NCBI GenBank assembly: GCA_030272155.1 | Contig: CP126192.1 | Span: 8,652,501-8,716,500 of the forward strand | DNA: 64,000 nucleotides | Origin: Tetradesmus obliquus | Taxonomy: Eukaryota > Chlorophyta > Chlorophyceae > Sphaeropleales > Scenedesmaceae | Direction: 5' to 3' | Part shown: in pieces, positions 51,161-62,510 of the stretch | How positions within the stretch are numbered: the first letter of the stretch is position 1 | Layout: each line of letters begins with the position of its first letter | Notes under the pieces: model-generated | Databases searched by the model: none | Told to the model about the DNA's origin: nothing | The model's input: the letters and a program-made list of their open reading frames with translations, nothing else | Translations under genes and position numbers: made by a program

Positions 51161-53407
51161 TCAGCAGCGCACCTGCAGCGCCCTCTTCTTGTGCCACCAC
51201 TTCCAGCAGGTGTACGCGCCAGCTATCACTGCTGCAAGGGCTCCAGCTACACCAGACACCACACCTGCGATGGCGCCCATGGACAAGCCGGGGCTGCTGC
51301 TGCTTGGCAGCGGGGGCCCCGCAGTAGCATTGTCAAGAGCAAAGACATCAGCAGTGCCATTGCGGCCTGACGCAGCCTTCTCTGCAACAGCTGCTGCTGC
51401 TGCTCCTGCTGCTGCTGCAGGGCCAGTGACATTCTGGTGTTGGCTACTGGTACTGGCGTCGCCAGTACTGCCTCTACTGTGGATGCCTGATGGTGCAGCA
51501 ATAGGTGTTGGTGCTGTTGCTGGTTCTGGTACTGGTATTGGCACTGGTGCTGGCGCGGGGTCTGGTACTGGTACTGGTACTGGTGCTGGCTCAGGTGCAG
51601 GTGCAGGTGCAGGTGCAGGTGCAGGTGCAGGTGCAGGTGCAGGTGCAGGTGCAGGTGCAGGTGCAGGTGCAGGTGCAGGTGCAGGTGCAGGTGCAGGTGC
51701 AGGTGCTGGCGCAGGTTCTGGTGTTGGTGGTGGTGTGGGCTCTGGCTCAGGTGGCGGTGCTGGTGCTGGTGCGGGTATGGGTGTAGGCTCAGGTACTGGT
51801 GCAGGTTCTGATGCTGGTACATACTGAGTGACTGAATTTGCGTAGCCCAAGGGGATACCTGCAGAAAGCAACCCAGTGGGAACAACACATGATATGTCAC
51901 AACATCTGCAAATACCCATTACAACTACACGATACAGCCTGCTGCACACCATAGGCTTGGGTAGTTTACATTGTGCGTGTGCCGCACAGTTAGCTTTAGC
52001 TGCAATGGCGCTGGCACAGAAGCTCACACGCATGAAGCCAGCTGTTCGCAAGTGCTCACAAGCAAGTTGGAATTTTTTTGCTGGTAAGCAGCTGAGCATC
52101 TTGCATTATGCCAAGCAGTGCATGACGATTTCCCCGAGCGAGTATCCCAACTGCCATTGGAAGTGCAGCTTGCTGCCACGTGCGGCGATGTCAGTACAAA
52201 ACAGTGACACTGTTACTGCACCACAGCGTGCGCTGCAAAGCATGGCGAACATGGCTTCGATGAACCCAACAGCTTGTTGCCAAGGCTTGGCAAGGCAAAC
52301 TGCGCAAGTATTGAGGTGTTTGCGCAAGCATTGCAGCTGCAGTGGACTGAATCTAACCCACCTCCACAGTCTGGCTCCGAAGCCCGGCAGTACAGCGTGT
52401 CGGTGCTGCTGACTCGCGCCGACACGGCCGCAGACGCCTTCAAGCAGCCGCAGTTCCCGTCCTCTTCCATGACAAAGGCAACACACTGGCTGCGTGACCT
52501 GCATTCATCCGCCACTGCTGCTGTGCCGCCACAATACCTGCAGAAAGGCACCGGTACCCCTTCTGGTGCGTAGACGTTGCCAGGCTGCCCGCAATCTATG
52601 TCGTGCAGGTTCACACGGGTGCGCGGGATCTCCAGGAAGCCTTCAGCAGCGGGCAGCAATAGCAGCAGAACACTTGTCAACAGCAGCAGTCGCAGCCACG
52701 GAAGCAGCAGCAGAGACACCATGCTATAAACATGCACAGCGGCCTGCCCAGCAGTTGGCAACGTCAGCTTTGACACAAGCTGCACCAGGTGCGCTACAGC
52801 AAGGGTGCTATACTCCGGGATTGACAAAGGCGCACATTTGATGAGTTAACGGTGTATAAAATTTGCATCAAGTTGGCATCCTGCTGCTGCCATTGGAGGC
52901 GCACCAGGGCCCATGCTCAGCACAGTGCAACTGATCAGTTGTCCTGTCATGACAGGCGCTGACTGCTGCCAACTAGCTGTAGCGCACGCGCCTGCAGATC
53001 GTATTCTGCTCTGTGGATGAGCGTGATAGTGTCAAACGCTGAGCATATCTAAATGGGTGTGCATGGGGTTTGATATGGTTTGCTGCTGGTCCTCACCTGC
53101 TGTTGCTCCCTGCAGTAGGCGCCTGCTGCTGCCAGTGGGCATGCCGTGCAGCAGTCCCTGCCTGCTGGCCGCGGCAGGCGCTGCCTGTAAACAAGCCTGC
53201 AGGATGCACATCGACACCCTTCAGCAGGCCTGTTAACCACACTTCGGTGCTATGTGTGCTTGATCACGCAACAACAGCTGATGCTGTCGTACAGACGGAC
53301 AGGCTCACCAGCAGCAACACGCCCACAAGCAGCATCCATATCAGACGGAAACATATATTTGCCGAGTGCAAATCTACATGTTTGTTTGCGCTTGTGTTTC
53401 CGAACAT
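51161..53407 (-). CDS. PANL-5, single-domain paralogue with long Pro-Ala stalk
   Basis: Exons 53407-53309, 53196-53097, 52640-52362 and 51858-51161 join in phase (0, 1, 1) and give 391 residues. The first Cys-rich PAN-like domain is present (DIDCG, FCRYCGG, DECRSRSQCVAF, CGCLKAS, LYC). The second domain exon is missing, so domain 1 splices straight to a very long (Ala-Pro)n stalk with Glu-Pro flanks, about 19 hexamer units. Then come a helix (AIAGVVSGVAGALAAVIAG) and WKWWHKKRALQ. The frame ends VRC and TGA; the conserved tail exon of the paralogues was not found. Exon 3 is preceded by AAG rather than the usual CAG acceptor. An in-frame ATG at 52722 with its own hydrophobic leader is an alternative start and would remove exons 1-2. 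Confidence 0.75.
51590..51712 (-). repeat. GGTGCA hexamer array coding the Ala-Pro stalk
   Basis: About 19 near-perfect tandem hexamers on the plus strand code alternating Ala-Pro on the minus strand inside PANL-5. Less regular GGTACTGGT-like repeats flank it on both sides. Confidence 0.93.
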
Positions 53408-53591
53408 GTTGTCGCAACAGGAGTGGAAGCGCCGTGTCAAAGAGCAGGGCACAAGCGTGCTATCGGCCAGTCGCTCAGCAGGAACTGTACCTGCATGTAA
53501 AACTGCAGCACTTGCAGAGTAGCGTTGACCTTTTGCACTTGTCGTCTGTCTGAGGGCGGGGGGAAAGGGGGTGACAGAAGTTGCCTCGTCA

Positions 53592-53620
53592 GGAAGGTCA
53601 CCTCCATGCAGCTGACCTTC
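53592..53620. promoter_or_regulatory. PANL upstream palindrome, copy 5
   Basis: Arms GAAGGTCA (53593-53600) and TGACCTTC (53613-53620) with a 12-nt spacer lie 185 nt upstream of the PANL-5 ATG. A GGAAGGCCGGTTGCC block follows. Confidence 0.83.
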
Positions 53621-54379
53621 GCCGGAAGGCCGGTTGCCACGTGCACTAAGTCACTTGTGAACGTTCTGATGGATGCTACCTTATCTGTATCTGCGCTCCA
53701 AACGAGAAACAGCTGCTGCCCGAGGGCGGCACGCCCCAGGGAGTTACCCTCATGGCTTGTGCGGCAGCAACTGGCCGATTGGCGTCACTCGAACTGGTTG
53801 AGTAGTTAAAGCCAGCCGCTGCGAAGCATGTTGTGCAGCTGCACACCAGGCCCAGGGAAGTGGTACATAGACTACTAGCCGTGTTTCAACCAGGCTTAGA
53901 GACCTGCCTGCAATGCAGCTCAACTCAAAGTGCCGGGCCCAGAAAACACCACAATGTGAGGCAGCAGCTGTGGTGAACTCACCTGTACACTGTAACGAGT
54001 TGCAGGATACACCGTTTTCTAGCTCAATCTGGTGTGTGCCAGCTTTACAAAGTTAAAACAAATGTGACAACACGGAAAAGCCTTTTACCTTGTCAAAGTT
54101 ATGACTGAGGTCACCATTGATGTGCATCTTTTGTTACACAGGCAGCTTGGTTTCCGATACAGCCATCATCATGACCACACCAGCAGATATCATTACAACG
54201 AGCCAGGTTGCTTGGCTACTGGTTGGGTAACAACATCATGACAGTCACAAGCCAGGTAGCACGGCAGCGCTTTTTTGGCCGACTTGGCTTTCTTGAAGGT
54301 AGGAGGCCACTGCTGATGATGATCCAACGCGCAGTGAATTTGCAAGCGTTCAATATGGCTATGACATATGCACGGCTGC

Positions 54380-55750
54380 CATCCCCACCCAGCCCTGCGC
54401 CACCTCAGCTGCTGAACTTTGCCTCCTCAACATGCCGGGCACTGCACAGCACGCCATGCAACTGCTGCATGCAGGCCTCATTTTTGAGGCCATGACACGC
54501 GGCCTTGCTCAAGGCCACCTGACCACACATGTGCATGCCCAGCTGTACCTCCTGTGGCACTGGAATACCTGATGTGCCGCTGCGGCATATGCGTAAATGG
54601 CATTACAAACACCGCGCCATAAGCACCACAACAGTTCTTGACACCTTGCAGAAGTCAGCAACGAAGGTGCAAGCACACGTGCAACAGTCTGCCAGCCACA
54701 CACCCAGCCTTGTCCTTCAACTGTAGCAAACCTCTTCAACAAAGCCGACATGAAGAAAGCCGTGCATGCCAGAAGGTACTTGGCACATGGTGCACACAAA
54801 GCATGCAGCTGCTGCACCAATTCATTCCAAACTACAGGGAGCGTCCTGTGCATGCACTGCGCGCAGCAGCAGGCACCACAGCTGCAGCAGAAGCATTACA
54901 AAGACCAACTCCGCTGCGCCACCAACGCCTGCACACTCCGACACAACAGCCTCGAGAGTCTGCAGACACTTGTGTATGCAATGCAACTGCATCACGCCTG
55001 CCGCACATGCTGCGGCCATCATAACACTGCATGAAAGCAAGCGTCCTGCCACCCAACAAGTCACCAGCAGCTGCCCTGCAGTACTGCATCCCAGTCAGCA
55101 GCGCCACCTGTGCCAGCAGGGCCACTGCCTGCTGCTGCTTAGCAAACAGCTGCATGCCTGGCAAACACCACCCCAGACTCGCACACGGCTCGTGTACCAG
55201 GTGTAAGGTATGAAAGCAACCGTCAGCAATGAAAGAAGAAAAGGGCTGCAGCAGCGGCCAGCACGCACACCATGCGAGCAGTACTCACACCTGCTGCTGA
55301 TGGAGATGAACAGACAGCATGGGGTGCTGCAAGCACACCTGTAAACAGCCTGAACAACACTCAGTTCTGTTCAAACCTAGCGCTGAAGCACAAAAGTCAC
55401 AACGCCCATACCATACCATAATGCAGAAGTGTGCTGAACTCGCGCCAAGAGGCCCATACACGATTACGTGTTACAGTGACAGCATGCATGCATGTATTGG
55501 TTGGGCATACTGCCCAACCACTGCTGTACTGACGCATGTATCACAAGAAAACCAGCTCCACCACATGTGGTGTTCAGTCATTCACTGGACCCACACCAGA
55601 GCATCAACGCTGGACCAGCCACCCACCAGACGGCCTGACAACATGACACAGGGACTGCACAACACTCTACGGCATGGAAGTGTGCTGCACAGTGCTGCCA
55701 CAGTGGATTCTGCTGCTGGGAAAGTGGCACAGACAGCGGCCCTCTGCCAA
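54380..55750. repeat. Diverged segmental duplication, copy 2
   Basis: Collinear partner of 48660-50100, upstream of PANL-5. This suggests that PANL-4 and PANL-5 arose by duplication of a unit including about 2 kb of upstream DNA. Confidence 0.7.
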
Positions 55751-57059
55751 GCAAGCAGCAAGTCGTGCTTGCTGTGGCAGCTAGCCACTGCGTACAAACA
55801 TTTTGTAGACAGCAGGAACAATTAACAAGATAGACAGACAGAGACACAATGCTGCCAACAGTGGGCCTGAAAGTCATAAAGGACAGACTGCACATGTCAT
55901 CAAAGCAAGCTGCGCCATGTGCAGCTGCTGACAGTGAGCTCAAGAAGCACCATGAGTCTGCAAGCCTGATGCAGCAGCACATCAGCTGCACACGTGGCTG
56001 CATGCTACCCAGCAGAACACAGGGCTACAGCTGTACACAGGGCTACAGCTGATGGCTGCTGCAGACAGTCTAGGCACACAAGCAAAGCAAAAGATAACGT
56101 TTGCCAGGTAATGTGCGCAGAGGCACTCACTCAAAGAAGAAGCTGCAGGCAAGTACCAGGGGCACCGTGCAGCCAAGGACACCTCTCAGCCATGCCGAGG
56201 ACATGCGCATACTGTCCTGGCATGCACACTGCTGCTCCTTCGCTGTATGTGCATTACACAGCACACAGTGCACCAACGGCACTCAGAAGGAGCAGGTACA
56301 ACGGCTGTGGCAGTTGAACCAGCAAAAACACGCAATTAATGCTACACCCAGACTCAAACCTGAGTGCCAACAACCCTAGTCGATGCAACCATATAAATAG
56401 CACACAACCCATGCAATCGTTCTTTTTTTTTGCTGTCACCATAGATGCAGATGGGACAGGTTTTGAAGAGTGCAGCAGCGCTGCCATGCCAACTGACACG
56501 CATGCTGCTGCAGCCGACACACTGCCCGATGCTGCTGCTTTACAATTGCTCGATTCTTGCGAGCATGCCAACACCCTGCTCCCCGCCCGGCGTTTCAGCC
56601 AGGCACACAAACATGTGTAGGTTGATGCGCTCTGCACGCGCAAAATGAGAACGTGGCACCAACCCACCCCACAATAATATACATGTGTGCACAGCACAGA
56701 GCAGATGCCGCACCCTGACTGAAATCCACCGCCTGCAACACATCAATCAATCAACTAGGCGTATACCCACAGACTCTTAAAGACACAGGGGCACACACTG
56801 CCTTGCACAGCTTTACATAGCCACATTCCTCAACCTGCCTGCAGCTGCAGCGCGGAAATGCCACGCCCTCATGCAGCAGTCACCACACGTTATCAGTCCA
56901 TCAGCGCTGCACCCCACACCATCTTCAACTCGCAACCACCACGCAGCATCAGCGCCACCAAGTCAAAAACTACTGCTGCTGCGACATCTTCACACCACTT
57001 CTAGCAGCCTCTCAAACCGAAGCAGCATAAAGTCACACTACTGCTTCAGCAGCACCAGC

Positions 57060-59226
57060 TCACACGCGCCGCTTCTTGTAACCCTTGTGCCCCAGGCACC
57101 AGCCCTGGTGCCCCGCAGGCCGCGTGCAGCCAGCAGTGCGGGGGCACAGCAGGAAGCCCCCTGCATGCAGCGCACCATTCTCGCCCGCCTCAGGCACCAC
57201 CGGCACTAGCAGCGCCTCACCCTCAGGTGCATTGCCAGCCACTGCTGCTGCTGCTGGCAGGTCCTGCAGCTCAAACAGAGCATCTGAGCGGCTCTTGAGC
57301 ATCATGGCCTGGGGATCGTCCAGCTGCATGGCGCAGGTGTTTGCTGCGTCAGCGTGCATGACCAGCAGCGAGCAGGGGCTCTGCGGCATGAAGGTGCCAG
57401 GGATCAGCCTGTCACTGGTCACAGGGACAGCCGTCATCACCGTGCTGCATGACGGCTGCTGCTGCTGCTGCTGCTTGCTGGCGGCTGGCTGCTGCGGCTG
57501 CTGCACACCAGGCTGCTGCACTGCCAGCTTCAGCGCAGGTGGCTGCTGAGCAGGTGTGGTGACTGGCTCCACCTTCACTGCTGCAGGCTGCTGCTGCTGC
57601 TGCTGGGCAGCAGAGGGCTGCTCAGGGGCTGCAGCAGCAGCGGCCTCAGCAGCAGCGATGACAGCGCCCTTGCCGCCGCTGCTGCGCACAGGTGCAGCAG
57701 GCGCCGGCTTCGCTGCTGCTGCCGGCTGCTGCTGCTGCTGCTGCACGTTCTTGAAGGTGAACGCGCTGTAGGTGGGGCGAGCTGCTGCTGCCTTTGCTGC
57801 TGGCGTGTTCCACTCCAGCCAGAACCTGCCATCCTCACTGGCCATCACTGCCACTGCATCGCCTGTTGTCAGCTTGTACTGCTTCAGCATCTCCCCCACC
57901 TGCTCCAGCACATACACGGGCTTAGGGTTTGCCCCATTCGCCCAGGCCTTGATCACCAGCGGCCAGGCGGCTCCATGAGGGTCTGTTGCTGATAGGTTGA
58001 AGACCTGCGCGCGTGCCAGCTGCGGCAGGTTGGCCTCAACTGCAATGCGCGGCAGAATGATGCGCTTGCTGTTGGCATCAGACTTGGTCAGCACCTTAGC
58101 CACCAGGATGGCCTTCACAATGCCAGACTCGGCAGCAGCAGCAGACTTGCTGCTGCTGGCGGCAGCAGCTGCTGCTGCCGCGCGCTGCTGCTGGTCTGGC
58201 ACGGGCGCGGCATCGTTGGTGCGCGCGCCGCGGCTGGTGGCTGTTGCTGCTGCTGCTGCTGCTGCTGCTGTGCCGGATGCTGTTGTTACGACGGTGCTGC
58301 TGGGCACCTCGACCAGGTCGTTGGGTGAGGAGGTTACCTCATCATCGTCTGTGCGCCTGCGCTTGCTGGGCATGGGCATGGTTGCTGCGCTGTTGGTGTC
58401 ATCGTCATCTGCTGCTGCTGCCGCTGCTGCTGCGCGGGTGGCTGGAGCAGGCATGGGCATAGAGGTGATGACTGCCCTGTGGAAGCGGGGCTGCTGTGTG
58501 CTCAGGTGCTGCAGGGGCTGCTGCTGGGCAAAGGCACTGGAGCAGGCCTGATGGGCCTGCTGCTGCAGCTGCGGAGAGGAGAGGCCTGACAGCTGCGATG
58601 CGACTGTATCGCGGTTATCGCTTAGGATGGGCTCTGCCGCGGGCTGCTGCGCCTTTTGGAAGCTGAACACCCCGGGCAAGTCGTTCATAGCCTCGGGCCC
58701 GCACAGGCCCTGCTGCTGCTGGCCTGGCGCGCCCCTGAACAGCTCTGCAATAGACGGATCCTCGTCACAGCTGCTTAATACTCCTGTGGCAGGCAGGCGG
58801 GCAGGCGAGGCAAAGAAGAAGTTGGCGAACGACGAGAGGAACGCTGGTGACCTCAGCATACACACACATGGCCAACAAGGCAGAGCTGCATATGCGGATG
58901 ACTACATATACAGCATAAACAGCAACACATCGCAGACCGCAGCATCAACAGCTCTCTGCTCAGCAAACAAAGGGGTCGTGCAACTTTGCTCACCTGACTC
59001 TTTCAGGAAGCTCAGAAACTCCTGATCAAGAAAAGACGAATTGCTGGCTTTCCGTTTCCTGCAGAGTGCGACGCATAGATGTGAGGAAGCTGCACAGCAT
59101 AGACAGCAAGGCCTGACAGCTGTGTGCGACAGGTACCTGCCGAGCGAGAAGCACTCACCTCAGACTTGTGGCCCCTAAGCAGTTGGCTGCACCGCTGCCG
59201 AGCTCAAGGAAATGAGACTCAACCAT
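57060..59226 (-). CDS. B3-domain transcription factor, 3 exons
   Basis: Exons 59226-59159, 59058-58994 and 58783-57060 join in phases 2 and 1 to give 618 residues. The first junction creates an NLS-like LRKRKAS. The B3 DNA-binding domain spans about residues 265-371: AKVLTKSDANSKRIILPR at its start, then VFNLSATDPHGAAWPLVIKAW, YVLEQVGEMLKQYKLTTGD and FWLEWNT at its end. This is the plant B3 fold that reads short DNA motifs by major-groove contacts. A second basic cluster (PSKRRRTDDDE) lies upstream. The middle is polyAla/Gln. The C-terminus carries CPRTAGCTRPAGHQGWC (C-x5-C-x5-H-x3-C), a likely small metal site, followed by KKRRV. A B3 factor with this terminal motif is not one of the standard ARF, VAL or RAV layouts, so the subfamily is open. 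ATG 59226 is supported by phase. Confidence 0.9.
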
Positions 59227-60421
59227 ATACAAAGGGGAAAGGGACCTGGCTCTTGGCTGAAGGGAACGATTGCTTTGCTCTCAAGCTCGTTTGCGTGATA
59301 TCCAATTCGATGCACCAGCTGATACAACAAAACTGCTTCTGATGGCAAGCAGTCGTTCCTTAAGCTTACAAGGGATACTAGGAATGTCCCGTGCGGTTTA
59401 GGTTCTGCTGGCAGCTTCCGAACAATGGAACATGACGATTTCCGCCTGTCCAGGCCAGATAACGTACGTCAAAAGATTTGATATGGAGAATTAGGACAAT
59501 TTCTTCGTTTCTGGGATCTTTAGATGGGGGTTACATGGAGGCCTTGGAAGGTGGCAGAAGACGTTCGACAGAGCACAATCTTGGCCACAAGCATGGTCAG
59601 AAATTATTTGTTACCTTTTTGGGAAAGGTAAAGGAGTAAAGGTAAAGGAGTTGTATGCCGATGTAAGAGGCATCGAACTGCTCCTGACACAACAACAGTA
59701 CTCGCTGCACTACGGTACTGCCAGCCTGGCAGGGCTGTCTTCCTGCAAGACTGTGCTGGGCCACATGACCCCCAGCCATATGACATAGCTCCCGCTGCCA
59801 TGCCAGATAAAATCAACTATACGTTGGCAGCGTTATTAAATGGCTGCAGCATGCACACAGTCAACACTGCCTGCAAGAGAGGGTGGCGCATGGGACAAGG
59901 CACCTGTTCCTGCAGCAATATGCTTGAGAACACATTTGCCTTGCATGCATCGACATGGTCATGCTATACTAAACGTATACAATTTTCGGCAATCATGCCA
60001 ATACGAAACAGCTCAGCTGCCACCCGGCAAGCCTGCAAGTCCCCAAGTCACACTTGTATTGAGTGCCACTCAATGATAGTATCCCACATGCCCCCAGCTT
60101 TGACATGCTGTCGCACAAGCAACTGCCTTTGACAGCAATATGATGTTCAAGACAGGCATCAGCATCCGTGTCGCACATGAGGCCTGCGGCATGAGCGCCT
60201 GCATGTCTCAGCAGGCCTGGTTGCCGGGCTTTGCACAGCCAGCTGATGGCTGTGCCGCAGTGCAGCATTGCTCTAGCGCATGCTAGGCCCTCAGTATTGC
60301 AGCCCACCAGACTCATGCAGGCTGGGACATGCACTAGTTGTGTCTGCAGATACAAACGTGGCACCAGGCTGGCAGGCAACTTGTAATCGTTGCCGCACAC
60401 CTGCAGGTGTGCCAGCTGGTG
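59227..60421. other. Upstream region of the B3 gene and 3' flank of the METTL21-like gene
   Basis: Both neighbours are on the minus strand, so this holds the B3 promoter and the METTL21-like 3' UTR. The part at 59340-59660 is AT-rich relative to the rest of the window. Short frames have no domain. Confidence 0.45.
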
Positions 60422-60526
60422 TCAGGGCTTCTCAGCTGGCGCAACATCGTGGGGCACTTGCACAGCTGCCAGCAGCCGAGCTGCCTCGACCCCTGCGCGG
60501 CGCGTCTGCCAAGGCACCTGCTTGTC

Positions 60527-60581
<55 letters not shown>

Positions 60582-62470
60582 AACTGCAACTGCTGAGGTG
60601 GCGGCTGCTGACAGCTGTCTGCAGCTGGCTGCTGCCCTTGTTGTGCGCTAACACCAAGTTGCTGGGGTTGGCTGCTGTCTAACTGCTGAGTCTCAGCTTG
60701 ACTTTGGTGCTTTTGATGCTGCTGCTGCTGTGGCTGCTGCTCCTGCTGCTGCTCCTCCACCTGCTGCTGGTGATCCTGCACAGCAAGCCGCTGCAGCCCG
60801 CTGCTGGTGGCGGCCAGGTGCGCCTCCGCTGCTGCTGCCGCTGCCGCTGCTGCTTCTGCTGCCTCCTCTGCCTCAAGTGCTGCCAGGGCATCCTCACTGG
60901 CCCCTTTCTTCTTCTTGAGGATGTACAGCTCGATGGCTGGGTGGCAGAAGTCCGCGTCCTGCTTTGAGAGTGGGATCTTCTTGAAGGTGAAGGCAGTGCC
61001 GAAGAGGCCAGTGAAGGCAGCCTGCACGCTCTCGCTGCGGCGCTCGTTGGCAATTATGACTGCGCGGCACACACACGGGAAGCGCGGCGGAGTGGCAATG
61101 GTGTGCAAGGGCAGTGTGATGCCGGGACAGCAGAGACAATGGCTAACATGTACAGCGATGCCAAGTCTGTATCAAACCTGCACAAAAGGTTGAGGCTGCG
61201 CCCCGCAAGCAATTCACGGCCAAACACAAGCTGCTTTGCGACGTATGTATATTCGTACTGTCACTCCACCCACGCTTGTCAAGACGTGGCACCAACCCCC
61301 AACAGCAACAGCCTGGCCCGCTTCAAGACCCGCCCACTTGTGCTGCGCGCATTGGTGATGGCCAGCAGCACGCGGAATGCGCTAAGGCCCTAACACACAA
61401 GGCTCAGTTCACAGGTTCTGCACACGCCATGTGACAACACCAGCCCCAGTCACTGCACACGTTGAGGAAAAGAACACAACACGCCACAAGGCAACAGCAC
61501 TCCCACACCAACAGCCCTGTGCACATTTTGATGTTTCGCTCACTGGTGCTGGCCAGTAGCACGCGGGCTCGCGCTAAGGCTATAAATACACACACACCCT
61601 TTCAGACTCAACCAACACCAACAGCCCGGCCAAATCTACAATGACACTCACTTGTGCTGCGCTCGTTGGTGATGGCCAGCAGCACGCGGTACAGGTGCCG
61701 CAGCAGCGTCTCATGGTAGATGCAGTCCGCAGCCAGCACGTAGTCAAAGGGTGGCGGGCACAGCGCTGCGTAGTGTGCCGGCTGCGTCCAGTCCAGCTCA
61801 GCTACTGTCACGGCGCCACAGCTAGCCAGGTGCGACTCGCTGCCGGCGGCTGCTTGTTGGCAGCAGGGGCGGCAGTGCGGGATGTATGGAGCAGAAGGCA
61901 GGGTGCTGCAGCGATCAGTTGAGGATCGCTGCTGGTGAGTACTGGCGGTAGAACCGAGATGGTCAGCTAGTCACATAGCGGATCAGCCCGCGCGTCAAAT
62001 GGCTGCATGCAGACAGTGCAGTGGTGCCGGCTGCGTCCAGTCCAGCTCAGCTACTGTCACGGCACCACAGCTGGCCAGGTGAGACTCACTGCCGGCCGCT
62101 GTTGGCAGCAGAGTGCGGGTGGGTGCAGAATGCGTGTGCAAGGTGAGGAGCGACCAGGACATTGCAGGAGCCATTAACGTGTTAAACCGCTGCTGGTGCA
62201 TACTGCGGACATAACGCGGGATGCTAATGCACACACAGCGATGGTCGACTATGCAAGGGCGATCCCTGACGGGTGCATGCAGGCAACAGCGGCAACGTGG
62301 CTGCCAAACCTGCTGCTGCTGCCGCTGCCGCTGCTGCTGCCTCACCTCGCATGGCAGCTGCCGACAGGTTGTTGTCGTAATTGCGCTGCAGCAGCGGCAT
62401 CACCTCCGCCACATCAGTCAGCAGCACGTTGGCGCCTGGCCAGCAGCAGCAGCAGCGGCAGAGGCAGCAG

Positions 62471-62510
<40 letters not shown>

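Larger units (their letters stand above)
53408..57059. other. Spacer between PANL-5 and the B3 gene
   Basis: Contains PANL palindrome copy 5 and segmental-duplicate copy 2 (about 54380-55750). No gene is supported: frames up to 168 codons (55319-55825, plus) lack domains or introns. The 3' UTR of the B3 gene (minus) should occupy the right-hand end. Confidence 0.45.

Noticed and set aside
51505..51786. Plus-strand Val-Gln and Gly-Ala repeat frames opposite PANL-5
   Set aside because: They are the complement of the Ala-Pro stalk. The minus frame has the membrane helix, splice phase and paralogue support.
57060..58865. A single-exon start for the B3 gene at 58865
   Set aside because: The codon there is GTG, not ATG, and a CAG acceptor at 58783 joins in phase to two upstream exons with a proper ATG at 59226.
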